A stretch of 64,000 nucleotides of DNA from Chitinophaga pollutisoli. Lineage in GTDB: Bacteria > Bacteroidota > Bacteroidia > Chitinophagales > Chitinophagaceae. The stretch lies in the NCBI RefSeq assembly GCF_038396755.1, contig NZ_CP149822.1, forward strand, positions 1,550,001 through 1,614,000, given 5' to 3'. A program made the position numbers and the translations under genes. Positions 8,198 to 16,500 of the stretch are shown piece after piece (position 1 is the first letter of the stretch; every line of letters starts with the position of its first letter). Below the pieces are notes generated by a model. The model worked only from the letters and a program-made list of their open reading frames with translations, searched no databases and was not told the DNA's origin.

Positions 8198-11161
8198 ATG
8201 CATTTCCTCAAACAATGTACCTGGCTGCTCATCCTGCTATGCGGGGCGTTATGCGCCCATGCCCAGCAGCGTGTCAGCGGCCGCGTGACGGACACCGAAG
8301 GCAACGGCCTGCCCGGTGTTACCGTACGCCTCCTTAATTCCAACCGCGGAACCGTCTCCGACATCACCGGGAAATTTTCCCTGGAAGCACCCGCCGGCAG
8401 CACGCTCGTCTTTTCCTTCACCGGATACAAAACCCTCCGCCGGGAAGCTTCCACCACGGCCATGACCGTGACCCTGGAAGAGGATTTCGCCAACCTCGAC
8501 GAAGTGGTGATCACCGGCCTGGCCACCAGCGTGAAGCGCAGCAACCTCGCCAACGCCGTGGCCACCCTTTCCGCAAAAGAGCTCTACGGCGTTGCGCCCG
8601 CGCAAACTTTCGATGCCGCCCTCAGCGGCAAGATCCCCGGCGCACTCATCACCGCCAACTCCGGCGCGCCCGGCGGCGGCATCTCCGTGAAGATGCGCGG
8701 CGTCACCTCCATCTTCTCCAACAGCCAGCCGCTGTATGTGGTCGACGGGATTTTCATCAGTAACGTATCCGTTCCCGCAGGCCTCAATATCATCACCGCC
8801 GCTTCCAGGGCGGGGAACGAGCAGTATCAGGACAACCCCTCCAGCCGCGTGGCCGACATCAACCCGGACGATATCGAGAACATCGAAGTGCTCAAGGGCG
8901 CATCCGCTTCCGCCATTTATGGTTCCAAAGCCGCGGCGGGCGTTGTTATCATCACCACCAAAAAGGGCCTCTCCGGCCGAACGCTCGTGAAAGCCCGTCA
9001 GGATGTAGGGTGGACGCAGGCCCGGAAGCTCCTCGGCATGCGGCATTTTACTGAAGAAACCGCCTTCGATAAAGGCGGCGCCGCCGCCAGAGACGCCTTC
9101 ATCGCCGCCCGCGACGCCGGCAAACTATACGACCACGAAAAAGATATGTACGGCGAAAAAGGACTCCTGCTCAACACCAACGTCAGCGTGACCGGGGGCG
9201 ACGAGCGCACCGGGGTGTTCTTCTCCGCCAACCGGAAAGACGAGCAGGGCATCATCAAAAACACCGGTTATCTCAACAACTCGCTGCGCCTGAATGTAGA
9301 CCACCGGCTTAACAACCGCATCTCCGTGGGCCTGCGCGCCGCTTACATGAAAACCTCCGCCGACCGCGGGCTTACCAACAACGACAACAACTCCGTGACC
9401 TACGGCGTGGCGCTCTCCGCCGCCCCGGAATATGTGCCCCTCCGGCCCGACGCCGACGGCAATTACCCGGTGCTCGTGGGCGGGCAAAACCCCATCGAGC
9501 TGCGCGACAAAATGCGCAACAACGAAACCGTGAACCGCGTGATCACCGGCGGCGAGATCAAAATCCTCCTGCATGAGCAGGACAACACTAATACCCGGCT
9601 GATCGTCCGCGGTGGTGTGGATTACTTCCACCTGAAAACGGAAGCTATTTTCCCGCGGTCGCTGCCGTTCATGCGCAACAACCTGGAAGGCGCGTCGATC
9701 CAGGGGAATACTTCCAACCTCAATTCCAACCTGGCCGGCATCCTCGTGAACCAGTTCGCCGCCAACAAAAACCTCAACTTCACGACCTCGCTTGGAGCCA
9801 CACTGGAAACCAATTACCTCGACATGATCCTGGCCACGGCCACCAACACCACGCCGCTGCAAACAAACGTGGATATGGCCGCCAACGCCGCGCTGCAGCA
9901 ATTCCGGACCAAATATCGCGACAATGGGATTTTCCTGCAGGAAGAAGTGCTCATCATGGACGCGATCACCCTGGGCGCCGGAGTGCGCTTCGACAGGTCC
10001 ACCAATAACGGCGACTGGAAGAAATATTTCGTGTTGCCAAAGGGATCATTTTCCTGGAACATCGCCAAAATGCCGTTCTGGAAGATGCAGCTGATCAACA
10101 GCCTCAAGCTTCGCGCGGCATACGGGCAGTCGGGCAACGTAGCGCCTTACGGAGCGCGGTTCCTGGCGGCGCTGCCGAACAATATCGGCGGCAATGGCGG
10201 GGTGCTGGTCGACAATCAGCTCGGCAACCCCGACATCAAGCAGGAAAAGCAAACCGAATTTGAAACGGGTGTAGACGTAAGCTTCCTCAACGGGCGGCTC
10301 ACGCTCGAAGCCACCTATTACATCAAGAAGATCTACGACCTTCTCATCCGAAGGAACCTGCAGCCATCCACGGGCTTCACGGCACAGTGGCTCAATGCGG
10401 GCGACCTCCGGAACCAGGGCATTGAGATCGGCATCAGCGCATTGCCGATCAACAAAAAGAATTTCCGGTGGAACACCCACATCAATTTCTGGAAAAACAA
10501 ATCCAAGATCACCGAGCTGCTGATCCCTCCTTTCCCGATGGGCGCATTCGGCAACTCGCTGGGTAATTTCTATATCGAAGAAGGTAAATCCGCCACCCAG
10601 ATCATCGGCACCCTCGGCGAAACGCCGGGCATCGGCGTGCTGGGGAATTCAGAGCCCGACTTCCAGCTGAGCACCATCAACGAAATCAATTTCCTGAAAA
10701 ATTTCAGCTTCCGTTTCATGCTGCACTGGAAGAAAGGCGGGGATAACATCAACCTCAGCCAACTGCTGAACGACCTCAACAAAACTTCGGCCGATTACGA
10801 CGACGACCGCAATGGCAACGGAATTAAAGACGGCATCGACCGCAACACCGCATTCGGCAAGGGCGAAGCCGCCGGTTTCGTGCAGGACGCTTCTTACGTG
10901 CGGATCCGCGAAATCGGGCTGTACTACCAGGTGCCCGTGCCACGGAATAAATATATCACCGGCATCAACATCGGCGCGTCACTGAACAACTGGATCACCT
11001 GGACGAAATACAACAGTTACGACCCGGAATCCTCCAACTTCGGCTCCAACACGCTTTCCACCGCCACTTCACGCGGCAGCAATGGTTTGTCGAGCGGTGT
11101 GGAGGTAATGCCATACCCGGCATCCAAGCGCGCGACTTTCCATTTCGCCGTAACGTTCTGA
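8198..11161 (+). CDS. SusC/RagA-type TonB-dependent outer membrane transporter
   Basis: This outer-membrane barrel imports oligomers captured by its SusD partner, powered by TonB. I place the start at ATG 8198, giving 987 residues with a signal peptide (WLLILLCGALCAHAQ). A GTG at 8150 would put about 16 residues before it. After the signal come a CarboxypepD_reg-like domain (RVSGRVTDTEGNGLPGVTVR), the plug (LSGKIPGALITANSG, SQPLYVVDGIFISN, LKGASASAIYGSKAAAGVV) and the barrel ending in an aromatic residue (HFAVTF). SusD follows after 24 bases. No enzyme or regulator adjoins the pair, so its substrate is unknown. Confidence 0.93.
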   Translation: MHFLKQCTWLLILLCGALCAHAQQRVSGRVTDTEGNGLPGVTVRLLNSNRGTVSDITGKFSLEAPAGSTLVFSFTGYKTLRREASTTAMTVTLEEDFANLDEVVITGLATSVKRSNLANAVATLSAKELYGVAPAQTFDAALSGKIPGALITANSGAPGGGISVKMRGVTSIFSNSQPLYVVDGIFISNVSVPAGLNIITAASRAGNEQYQDNPSSRVADINPDDIENIEVLKGASASAIYGSKAAAGVVIITTKKGLSGRTLVKARQDVGWTQARKLLGMRHFTEETAFDKGGAAARDAFIAARDAGKLYDHEKDMYGEKGLLLNTNVSVTGGDERTGVFFSANRKDEQGIIKNTGYLNNSLRLNVDHRLNNRISVGLRAAYMKTSADRGLTNNDNNSVTYGVALSAAPEYVPLRPDADGNYPVLVGGQNPIELRDKMRNNETVNRVITGGEIKILLHEQDNTNTRLIVRGGVDYFHLKTEAIFPRSLPFMRNNLEGASIQGNTSNLNSNLAGILVNQFAANKNLNFTTSLGATLETNYLDMILATATNTTPLQTNVDMAANAALQQFRTKYRDNGIFLQEEVLIMDAITLGAGVRFDRSTNNGDWKKYFVLPKGSFSWNIAKMPFWKMQLINSLKLRAAYGQSGNVAPYGARFLAALPNNIGGNGGVLVDNQLGNPDIKQEKQTEFETGVDVSFLNGRLTLEATYYIKKIYDLLIRRNLQPSTGFTAQWLNAGDLRNQGIEIGISALPINKKNFRWNTHINFWKNKSKITELLIPPFPMGAFGNSLGNFYIEEGKSATQIIGTLGETPGIGVLGNSEPDFQLSTINEINFLKNFSFRFMLHWKKGGDNINLSQLLNDLNKTSADYDDDRNGNGIKDGIDRNTAFGKGEAAGFVQDASYVRIREIGLYYQVPVPRNKYITGINIGASLNNWITWTKYNSYDPESSNFGSNTLSTATSRGSNGLSSGVEVMPYPASKRATFHFAVTF

Positions 11162-11185
11162 TTGTTTCATCCGAAAATTTTGATC

Positions 11186-12472
11186 ATGAAAAAGCATCTT
11201 ATCATATGCCTGGGCGCGCTCCTCTTCCTGGCTGCCTGCCAGAAGGGAGAAATCCCCAACCTCAACAGCCCGATCGTCGACGATGCGATCCGTAACGGCA
11301 CTAAAGTCAAGCTCGACAACCTCATGGTAGGCCTGGAATCCGGCACCCGACAGAGCCTGGCCACTTATTACGACGCCATCGGCGTGATCGGCCGGGAGAT
11401 TTACCGTTTCTCCGCTTCGGAACCGAGATATGTAGGCGAGTTGATGGGCGACGGTACCCTCGACAATAACACGTTCTATATCACCAACCCCTGGGCCGCG
11501 CGCTACCGCGTGGTGCGGCAGGGCAACATCATTCACGACGCCGTGGCCAACGCCAATTACATTTCGGATGTGCAGAAGAAAGGTTATACCGGTTACACCA
11601 AAACTATCATGGCCTACCAGCTGCTGCTGAACCTGAACATGACGTATACCAACGGCATCCGTACGGATGTGAAAGATCCCAACAACATCGGCCCATTCCG
11701 TACTTACACCGAATCATTGGCTGACATTGCCGCCCTCCTCGACCAGGGAAAAGCGGAGCTGACCGGTGCGGAGATCGCTTTCCCGGTGACGATCGGCGCC
11801 GCCAGTGCGGCGGACCTTCTCAAATTCAACCGGGCCATCGCCGCGCGGGTGGCGATCTACCGGCAACAATGGGCGGCGGCGCTCACGGCGCTGAACGCGT
11901 CTTTCTTCCACCTGAACGGCCCGTTTGAAACAGGATACTTCCATTCTTTCAGCAACAAATCAGGCGACCAGCTCAACCCGCTGTTTTTGCCGCAGAACAC
12001 CAATTCCGGGGAGTTCCGGCTGGCGTATTCCTCCTTTTCGACTGACATTCTGCCGGGAGACGACCGCATCGCCAAAGCCACCCTGCGCGACATTCCCATC
12101 ACGCAGGAAGGCCTTACCGGCACCCGCGACGTCTGGATTCATTTCAACAACGAATCACCCGTGTACATCATCCGTAACGAAGAATTGATTTTGATTTACG
12201 CCGAAGCGAAGATCCAGCTGAACCAGCTGCCCGACGGCATCGCAGCCATCAACCGGCTGCGGGCGGACCACAACCTGACGCCTTACGCCGGCGGCGTTAC
12301 GCAGGCCGCATTGCTCAACGAAATGTTGTACCACAGGCGCTATTCCCTGTTCGGGGAAGGTCACCGCTGGATCGATATGCGGCGCTATAACCGCCTCAAC
12401 CAGCTGCCCAATCCCCGGCCCGGCGATAAAATCTGGAATATGTTCCCCATCCCGCTCACGGAAGGAAGCTGA
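11186..12472 (+). CDS. SusD/RagB-type nutrient-binding lipoprotein
   Basis: This is the cell-surface lipoprotein that caps the SusC transporter and binds its substrate. ATG 11186 gives 428 residues with a lipoprotein signal (ICLGALLFLAAC, lipid on Cys). An in-frame TTG at 11162 is less likely. The C-terminal SusD signature is clear: NRLRADHNLTPY, MLYHRRYSLFGEGHRWIDMRRY and NMFPIPLTE. It is somewhat shorter than typical SusD proteins. A strong terminator follows 23 bases later, so the operon is only SusC-SusD. Confidence 0.92.
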   Translation: MKKHLIICLGALLFLAACQKGEIPNLNSPIVDDAIRNGTKVKLDNLMVGLESGTRQSLATYYDAIGVIGREIYRFSASEPRYVGELMGDGTLDNNTFYITNPWAARYRVVRQGNIIHDAVANANYISDVQKKGYTGYTKTIMAYQLLLNLNMTYTNGIRTDVKDPNNIGPFRTYTESLADIAALLDQGKAELTGAEIAFPVTIGAASAADLLKFNRAIAARVAIYRQQWAAALTALNASFFHLNGPFETGYFHSFSNKSGDQLNPLFLPQNTNSGEFRLAYSSFSTDILPGDDRIAKATLRDIPITQEGLTGTRDVWIHFNNESPVYIIRNEELILIYAEAKIQLNQLPDGIAAINRLRADHNLTPYAGGVTQAALLNEMLYHRRYSLFGEGHRWIDMRRYNRLNQLPNPRPGDKIWNMFPIPLTEGS

Positions 12473-12495
12473 TGCCGGAACACTTTAAAAAATGA

Positions 12496-12530
12496 GAGGG
12501 CGCCCCTGCAAGAGGCGCCCTCTTTTCTTT
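12496..12530 (+). terminator. Terminator of the SusC-SusD operon
   Basis: A nine-base perfect stem GAGGGCGCC/GGCGCCCTC with a nine-base loop is followed by TTTTCTTTT. Confidence 0.88.
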
Positions 12531-12636
12531 TACATGGCAAAAGAATAAGATGGTTTCCGTTTAATGCCGCCATTGAAGGCGGTTAGATATGTGTAAGACG
12601 TACCATATCTTCCAAATGTTACAGGCCCGCCCGGAA

Positions 12637-12665
12637 TTAAAAAGCCGCTCCCGGTGGAAGCGGCT
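12637..12665 (-). terminator. Terminator of proline dehydrogenase
   Basis: On the minus strand the stem AGCCGCT/AGCGGCT is followed by T residues. It lies 20 bases beyond the proline dehydrogenase stop. Confidence 0.7.
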
Positions 12666-12685
12666 GTCTTTTTGCGCCAGAATAT

Positions 12686-13864
12686 TTATAACCCCCTGCG
12701 TTTCATTTCTTTACGAATCAAACCCAACTCCCGGCCCATTTGCCCGGCGATGGAAGTATTTTCCTGTGCACGGCGGATCAGGTAAGGCATTACGTCCTTC
12801 ACCGGCCCGTAAGGCAGGTATTTGGACACGCGGTACCCCGCATGCGCCAGGTTGAAGGTAATATTGTCGCTCATGCCGTACAGCTGGGAAAAGCTGACGC
12901 GGGGGCTGTTGTGCGGTATGTTTTTCTCGTCCATCAGTCGGGCGGCGAGCATGCAGCTGTCTTCGTTGTGGGTGCCGATGAACACGGCCAGAGAATCCAG
13001 GCGGTCGAGGCAGAAGTGCAGTGCGTCGTTATAGTCTTCATCGGCCGAGGTTTTGTCTGGCTGGATGGGGGAATCGTAATTGAATTCTTCGGCTCTTTTG
13101 CGCTCCTTCTCCATATATGCGCCACGCACGAGTTTTGCGCCGAGGAGGTAGCCGTTGGCCTTGGCGAGGTCAAAGGATTTTTTGAGATACTCCAGGCGGT
13201 CGTGGCGGTACAGCTGGAAAGTATTATAAACGAATACGTTGCCTTTGTTGAAGCCGCTCATCATCTCATCGGTGAGATCATCGACCGGTTGTTGCACCCA
13301 GGATTCTTCGGCATCTACCAGCACGGCGATCTTGGCTTTGGCGGCGGCGGCGCAGATGGTGCGGATGCGTTCGCGGACGCGGTTGAACTCAGCCTGTTCG
13401 TCGGCGTTGAGGGCCTGGCCGGCGTGAATTTTTTCCAGCAGTCCGAACCGGGCGAAGCCGGTTACCTTGATGGGCAGGAACGGGATGTAGGGTTTGCCGG
13501 CGGCGAACTGGATGGCGCGGAGGAACTCGGGCACGGCGTTATCATAGTTATCTTCCCCTTCGAGGGCTTCCACCCCGTAATCAAGCGCTACGCCCACGCC
13601 ATAACGGCCCAGGGCTTCTGCGGCGCGGACGGCTTCTTCCAGGGATTCGCCTCCGCAGAAATGATTGAAGATGGTGCTTTTGATAATGCCTTTTACGGGA
13701 AGGCGCAGTTTGAAGGCGAGCGGCGTGGCAAAGGCGCCGAATTTCACCAGCCAGGGCTTGCCGATATTGCTGAACAGAAAGTTCGCTCTCTTCAGTGCTT
13801 TATCCGACATATGCTCGAAGGCAATGGCTGTATTCTCAAACGATAACGGTTGGTGTGGTTCCAT
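12686..13864 (-). CDS. Proline dehydrogenase
   Basis: This FAD enzyme oxidises proline to pyrroline-5-carboxylate, the first step of proline catabolism. It is the stand-alone form of about 392 residues with the PRODH TIM barrel: KLVRGAYMEKER (FAD/proline site), FIGTHNEDS and PYGPVKDVMPYLIRRAQENT near the C-terminus. I start it at ATG 13864 (MEPHQPLSF), because a TAACTTTG -7 box lies only 6 bases upstream and covers the more distal in-frame start codon. No P5C dehydrogenase gene lies in the window. Confidence 0.93.
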   Translation of the reverse strand: MEPHQPLSFENTAIAFEHMSDKALKRANFLFSNIGKPWLVKFGAFATPLAFKLRLPVKGIIKSTIFNHFCGGESLEEAVRAAEALGRYGVGVALDYGVEALEGEDNYDNAVPEFLRAIQFAAGKPYIPFLPIKVTGFARFGLLEKIHAGQALNADEQAEFNRVRERIRTICAAAAKAKIAVLVDAEESWVQQPVDDLTDEMMSGFNKGNVFVYNTFQLYRHDRLEYLKKSFDLAKANGYLLGAKLVRGAYMEKERKRAEEFNYDSPIQPDKTSADEDYNDALHFCLDRLDSLAVFIGTHNEDSCMLAARLMDEKNIPHNSPRVSFSQLYGMSDNITFNLAHAGYRVSKYLPYGPVKDVMPYLIRRAQENTSIAGQMGRELGLIRKEMKRRGL

Positions 13865-13870
13865 GGGCGG

Positions 13871-13878
13871 CAAAGTTA
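13871..13878 (-). promoter_or_regulatory. -7 box of proline dehydrogenase
   Basis: TAACTTTG on the minus strand ends 6 bases before ATG 13864. No clear TTG was seen at the -33 position. It implies a very short or absent 5-prime leader. Confidence 0.5.
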
Positions 13879-14019
13879 AGGGGAACCGCCGTTTCTAAAA
13901 AAATCTGATTTTTCTTATGATTTTTTTCTGACATACAACAGATAGAACCAGTAAGCGGTTCAGCTGATTTTTTATTATATTGTAGCCGGGACTTACAACA
14001 AATCTTTTTATTCCCAACC

Positions 14020-14844
14020 ATGAGTGCACGCATTAAGCAAAACAGACGGCCACGTTTTCCACTGTATATGAAAAAGCGGCGCAACTGGCAACCTACCGCC
14101 CTTGCGCTGATCCTTGTCATGCTTATAGTCGGCGGCGTGTTGTACTACCTGGCCGGCCGCCACCAGCGCAGCTCCGGCATGTTGCAGCCCGGTATCCGGT
14201 ATACCTTGTACCAGAGCCGTTACGGGGAAAGAAAGGCGGTACGCCTGCCCGACAGCACGCTTGTCATCCTCAATTCCCGATCCCGCCTGTATATGCCCGA
14301 AGGTTATCCTGGCCTGCGCGAACTGGTGCTCGACGGGGAAGCTTTCTTTTCGGTGCCGGATGGGCCGAAGCTCACAGTTTGGACTGACAAACTCAAGACA
14401 GTTACGCCCGGCGCGACATTCCGCCTGCATAGCCTCGAATCGCAGCAGGGCGCGTTTTGCTATGTGCTCAGCGGTTCGGCCCACGTCCGGAAATCTTACC
14501 ACTCGCCATCCGACAATCAGCCGGAAGACCTCCTGGCCGGGCAGAGCGTGCTCGCCAATAAAATGATCGACCTGATGGAAAAAGAGACGTTCGAGCTGGA
14601 AGAACAGCGCGATTGTTTGAATAACCGGCTGGTGTTCCACAATACGCCGCTGCCTGCAGCGTTAAAGAAGATGGAAGACTGGTATGGTGTGGAAATGGAA
14701 GTGAAAGGCAAACGCAGCGATCCCTCCCGCAATATCACCGGCGAATTCAGCAAGGAAACCCTGCACGAAATGCTCGACGCCCTGCAGGATAGCATCGGTT
14801 TCACCTACCGCATTACCCGCGACAAAGTCGTGATCAAATTTTAA
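14020..14844 (+). CDS. FecR-family periplasmic domain protein, orphan
   Basis: FecR proteins are membrane anti-sigma factors of SusC-linked signalling. This 274-residue protein has a basic N-terminus and one membrane helix (about residues 28-47, ALALILVMLIVGGVLYYL). It then has the FecR domain (ADSTLVILNSRS-like PDSTLVILNSRSRLYMP, VLDGEAFFSV) and a C-terminal DUF4974-type domain (NTPLPAALKKMEDWYGVEM, GEFSKETLHEMLDALQ). The usual cytoplasmic sigma-binding domain of about 80 residues is missing, and no ECF sigma gene lies nearby. The family is clear; its partner and role are unknown. Confidence 0.82.
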   Translation: MSARIKQNRRPRFPLYMKKRRNWQPTALALILVMLIVGGVLYYLAGRHQRSSGMLQPGIRYTLYQSRYGERKAVRLPDSTLVILNSRSRLYMPEGYPGLRELVLDGEAFFSVPDGPKLTVWTDKLKTVTPGATFRLHSLESQQGAFCYVLSGSAHVRKSYHSPSDNQPEDLLAGQSVLANKMIDLMEKETFELEEQRDCLNNRLVFHNTPLPAALKKMEDWYGVEMEVKGKRSDPSRNITGEFSKETLHEMLDALQDSIGFTYRITRDKVVIKF

Positions 14845-14897
14845 ATAAGTCAGACCCCATATCCTCTGGAAAAATGCTACGGATGGGGCAAATAGAA

Positions 14898-14932
14898 AAG
14901 GGTGACGCAAAGCGGAAGCTTTCGTCACCCTT
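14898..14932. terminator. Bidirectional terminator
   Basis: A ten-base stem AAGGGTGACG/CGTCACCCTT is flanked by an A-rich left side and a T-rich right side. It serves the convergent FecR gene and the 104-residue gene. Confidence 0.75.
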
Positions 14933-14956
14933 CTGTATTTTTCAGGCCCGGCGTGA

Positions 14957-15271
14957 TTACCACTCGCGTTCTTCCACTGGCAGGTTGCGGATGAAATTAT
15001 CGAACATATCGCCGTCGTAATCGCTGTAGGCGCCATAAGCGTTGATGATGTACCCTTGAATCCCGTCGTTGTTTTCCAGGAGGTAGAGCACGGCGGAATC
15101 GTCCGGGTTGGATTCTCCTTCGAACCGGTAGGTGCGGATGATCTTCACACCTTCGGCGCTGAAGGTCCGGCCGGAGTCGGAATCGAGGAGGTTCCCATCT
15201 TCCATCAGGCGCAGTTCATGGTCCACGCCCCTTTCTTTCAGCACTTCCATTACGTCTGATAGCGTCGTCAT
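14957..15271 (-). CDS. Small conserved Bacteroidota protein, often mislabelled phosphoribosylpyrophosphate synthetase
   Basis: The protein has 104 residues from ATG 15271 (MTTLSDVMEVLKERG); an in-frame ATG at 15307 would add 12. It resembles short Bacteroidota proteins with the pattern TYRFEGESNPDDSAVLYLLE followed by IQGYIINAYGAYSD. These are often annotated as PRPP synthetases although they lack that enzyme's size and phosphate-binding loops. It is acidic, without signal peptide or membrane helix, so presumably cytoplasmic. Function unknown; my recognition of the family is from memory. Confidence 0.7.
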   Translation of the reverse strand: MTTLSDVMEVLKERGVDHELRLMEDGNLLDSDSGRTFSAEGVKIIRTYRFEGESNPDDSAVLYLLENNDGIQGYIINAYGAYSDYDGDMFDNFIRNLPVEEREW

Positions 15272-15356
15272 ATTGTGTCCAGGTTTTGTTATCATATCGT
15301 GCAGCATTTTAATTGATCCACTTATCAACAAAACAAAGGGCCGGGCCAATTGTTTA

Positions 15357-16385
15357 TCAGCTCAGTTCCATGCCAACGCGTTTCAGCAGTTCGAGCGTTT
15401 TGCGCACGCCTACGTCTTCCGCGTCTTTCGACCCTTCGTATTCGATGCCGATAAAGCCGGTATATCCCGCATCTTTCACAATTTGCAGCATTTTCCGGTA
15501 ATCGGTGGCCGTTTCGTTGCCATTGGCATCAAAATCATGTGTTTTGGCACTTACACCTTTGGCGAAGGGCATCAGTTCCGTTACGCCTTTGTAACGGTCG
15601 TACTCTTCGAGGCATTTGGTGGCGGCCCATGCTTCGGGTGTGTTGGCGGTAGGCTCTGTGCGTTTGATGCAGAAGTTGCCGAAGTCGGGCAGGGTGCCGC
15701 AACCGGGCTTGTTGACGCCTTTCATCACATCGCTCAGCCAGATCCCATTGGAGGAGAAACCGCCATGGTTTTCCACGATTACGCCGATATTGAAATCTTT
15801 CGCAAAGTCGGTCAGGCGGCCGAGGCCGTCGATCGCCGCTTTCTTTACTTCCTCTTCCTTACCATGGCCCGCGGCATTCACGCGAATGGAATGGCATCCC
15901 AGGAATTGCGCGGCTTCCACCCATTTGTAGTGGTTCTCTATCGCCGTAGTGCGTTTCTTCGGATCCAGATCGCCCAGCTCGCCTTCGCCGTCGCACATGA
16001 TAAGCACGCTGGTAACGCCGTTATCGTCGGCACGCTTCTTCATGTCGGCCAGGTAGTTTTTATCCTTGGCTTTGTCTTTGAAGAACTGGTTCACATATTC
16101 CACCCCGGTAATGCCGTAATCTTTTTTCGCTTTTTCAGCGAAATCGAGATTGGTCATTTTACCGGACCAGATGGCGTTATGGAACGACCATTCGGCCAGG
16201 GATATTTTGAAGAAAAGGTCTTTCGCCGCGGCGTTTCCACTGGTGCTGTCAACCTTCGAGGAGTCGCCGTTGCCGGCAGTTCCCGCGTTATTGCAGGCGG
16301 AAAGGAAGGCGGGACCCAGCGATACGCCGGCGGTGAACATGCCGAGCTGGCGAAGAAAATGTCTGCGGTTCGTGGATGATGACAT
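15357..16385 (-). CDS. Sugar phosphate isomerase/epimerase-like TIM-barrel lipoprotein, Tat-exported
   Basis: The 342-residue protein begins with a twin-arginine signal ([19 protein letters not shown]) that ends in a lipobox-like AFLSAC, so it is probably folded before export and lipid-anchored. The mature part is an AP-endonuclease-2/xylose isomerase-like TIM barrel. Supporting stretches are [42 protein letters not shown] and the C-terminal [12 protein letters not shown] with likely metal ligands. Members often epimerise or isomerise sugars, but the substrate here is unknown. It lies 85 bases downstream-facing the 104-residue gene. Confidence 0.85.
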   Translation of the reverse strand: MSSSTNRRHFLRQLGMFTAGVSLGPAFLSACNNAGTAGNGDSSKVDSTSGNAAAKDLFFKISLAEWSFHNAIWSGKMTNLDFAEKAKKDYGITGVEYVNQFFKDKAKDKNYLADMKKRADDNGVTSVLIMCDGEGELGDLDPKKRTTAIENHYKWVEAAQFLGCHSIRVNAAGHGKEEEVKKAAIDGLGRLTDFAKDFNIGVIVENHGGFSSNGIWLSDVMKGVNKPGCGTLPDFGNFCIKRTEPTANTPEAWAATKCLEEYDRYKGVTELMPFAKGVSAKTHDFDANGNETATDYRKMLQIVKDAGYTGFIGIEYEGSKDAEDVGVRKTLELLKRVGMELS

Positions 16386-16500
16386 GGGTGTAAAAATTTG
16401 AAGTAATGAAACAGTAAAGACTACACGTTGAACTCCGTGAACGTGGAAGTATCAAACAATTTAAGCAAAAAATAACAGTAAAAAAAACGGCATTCGGGAC

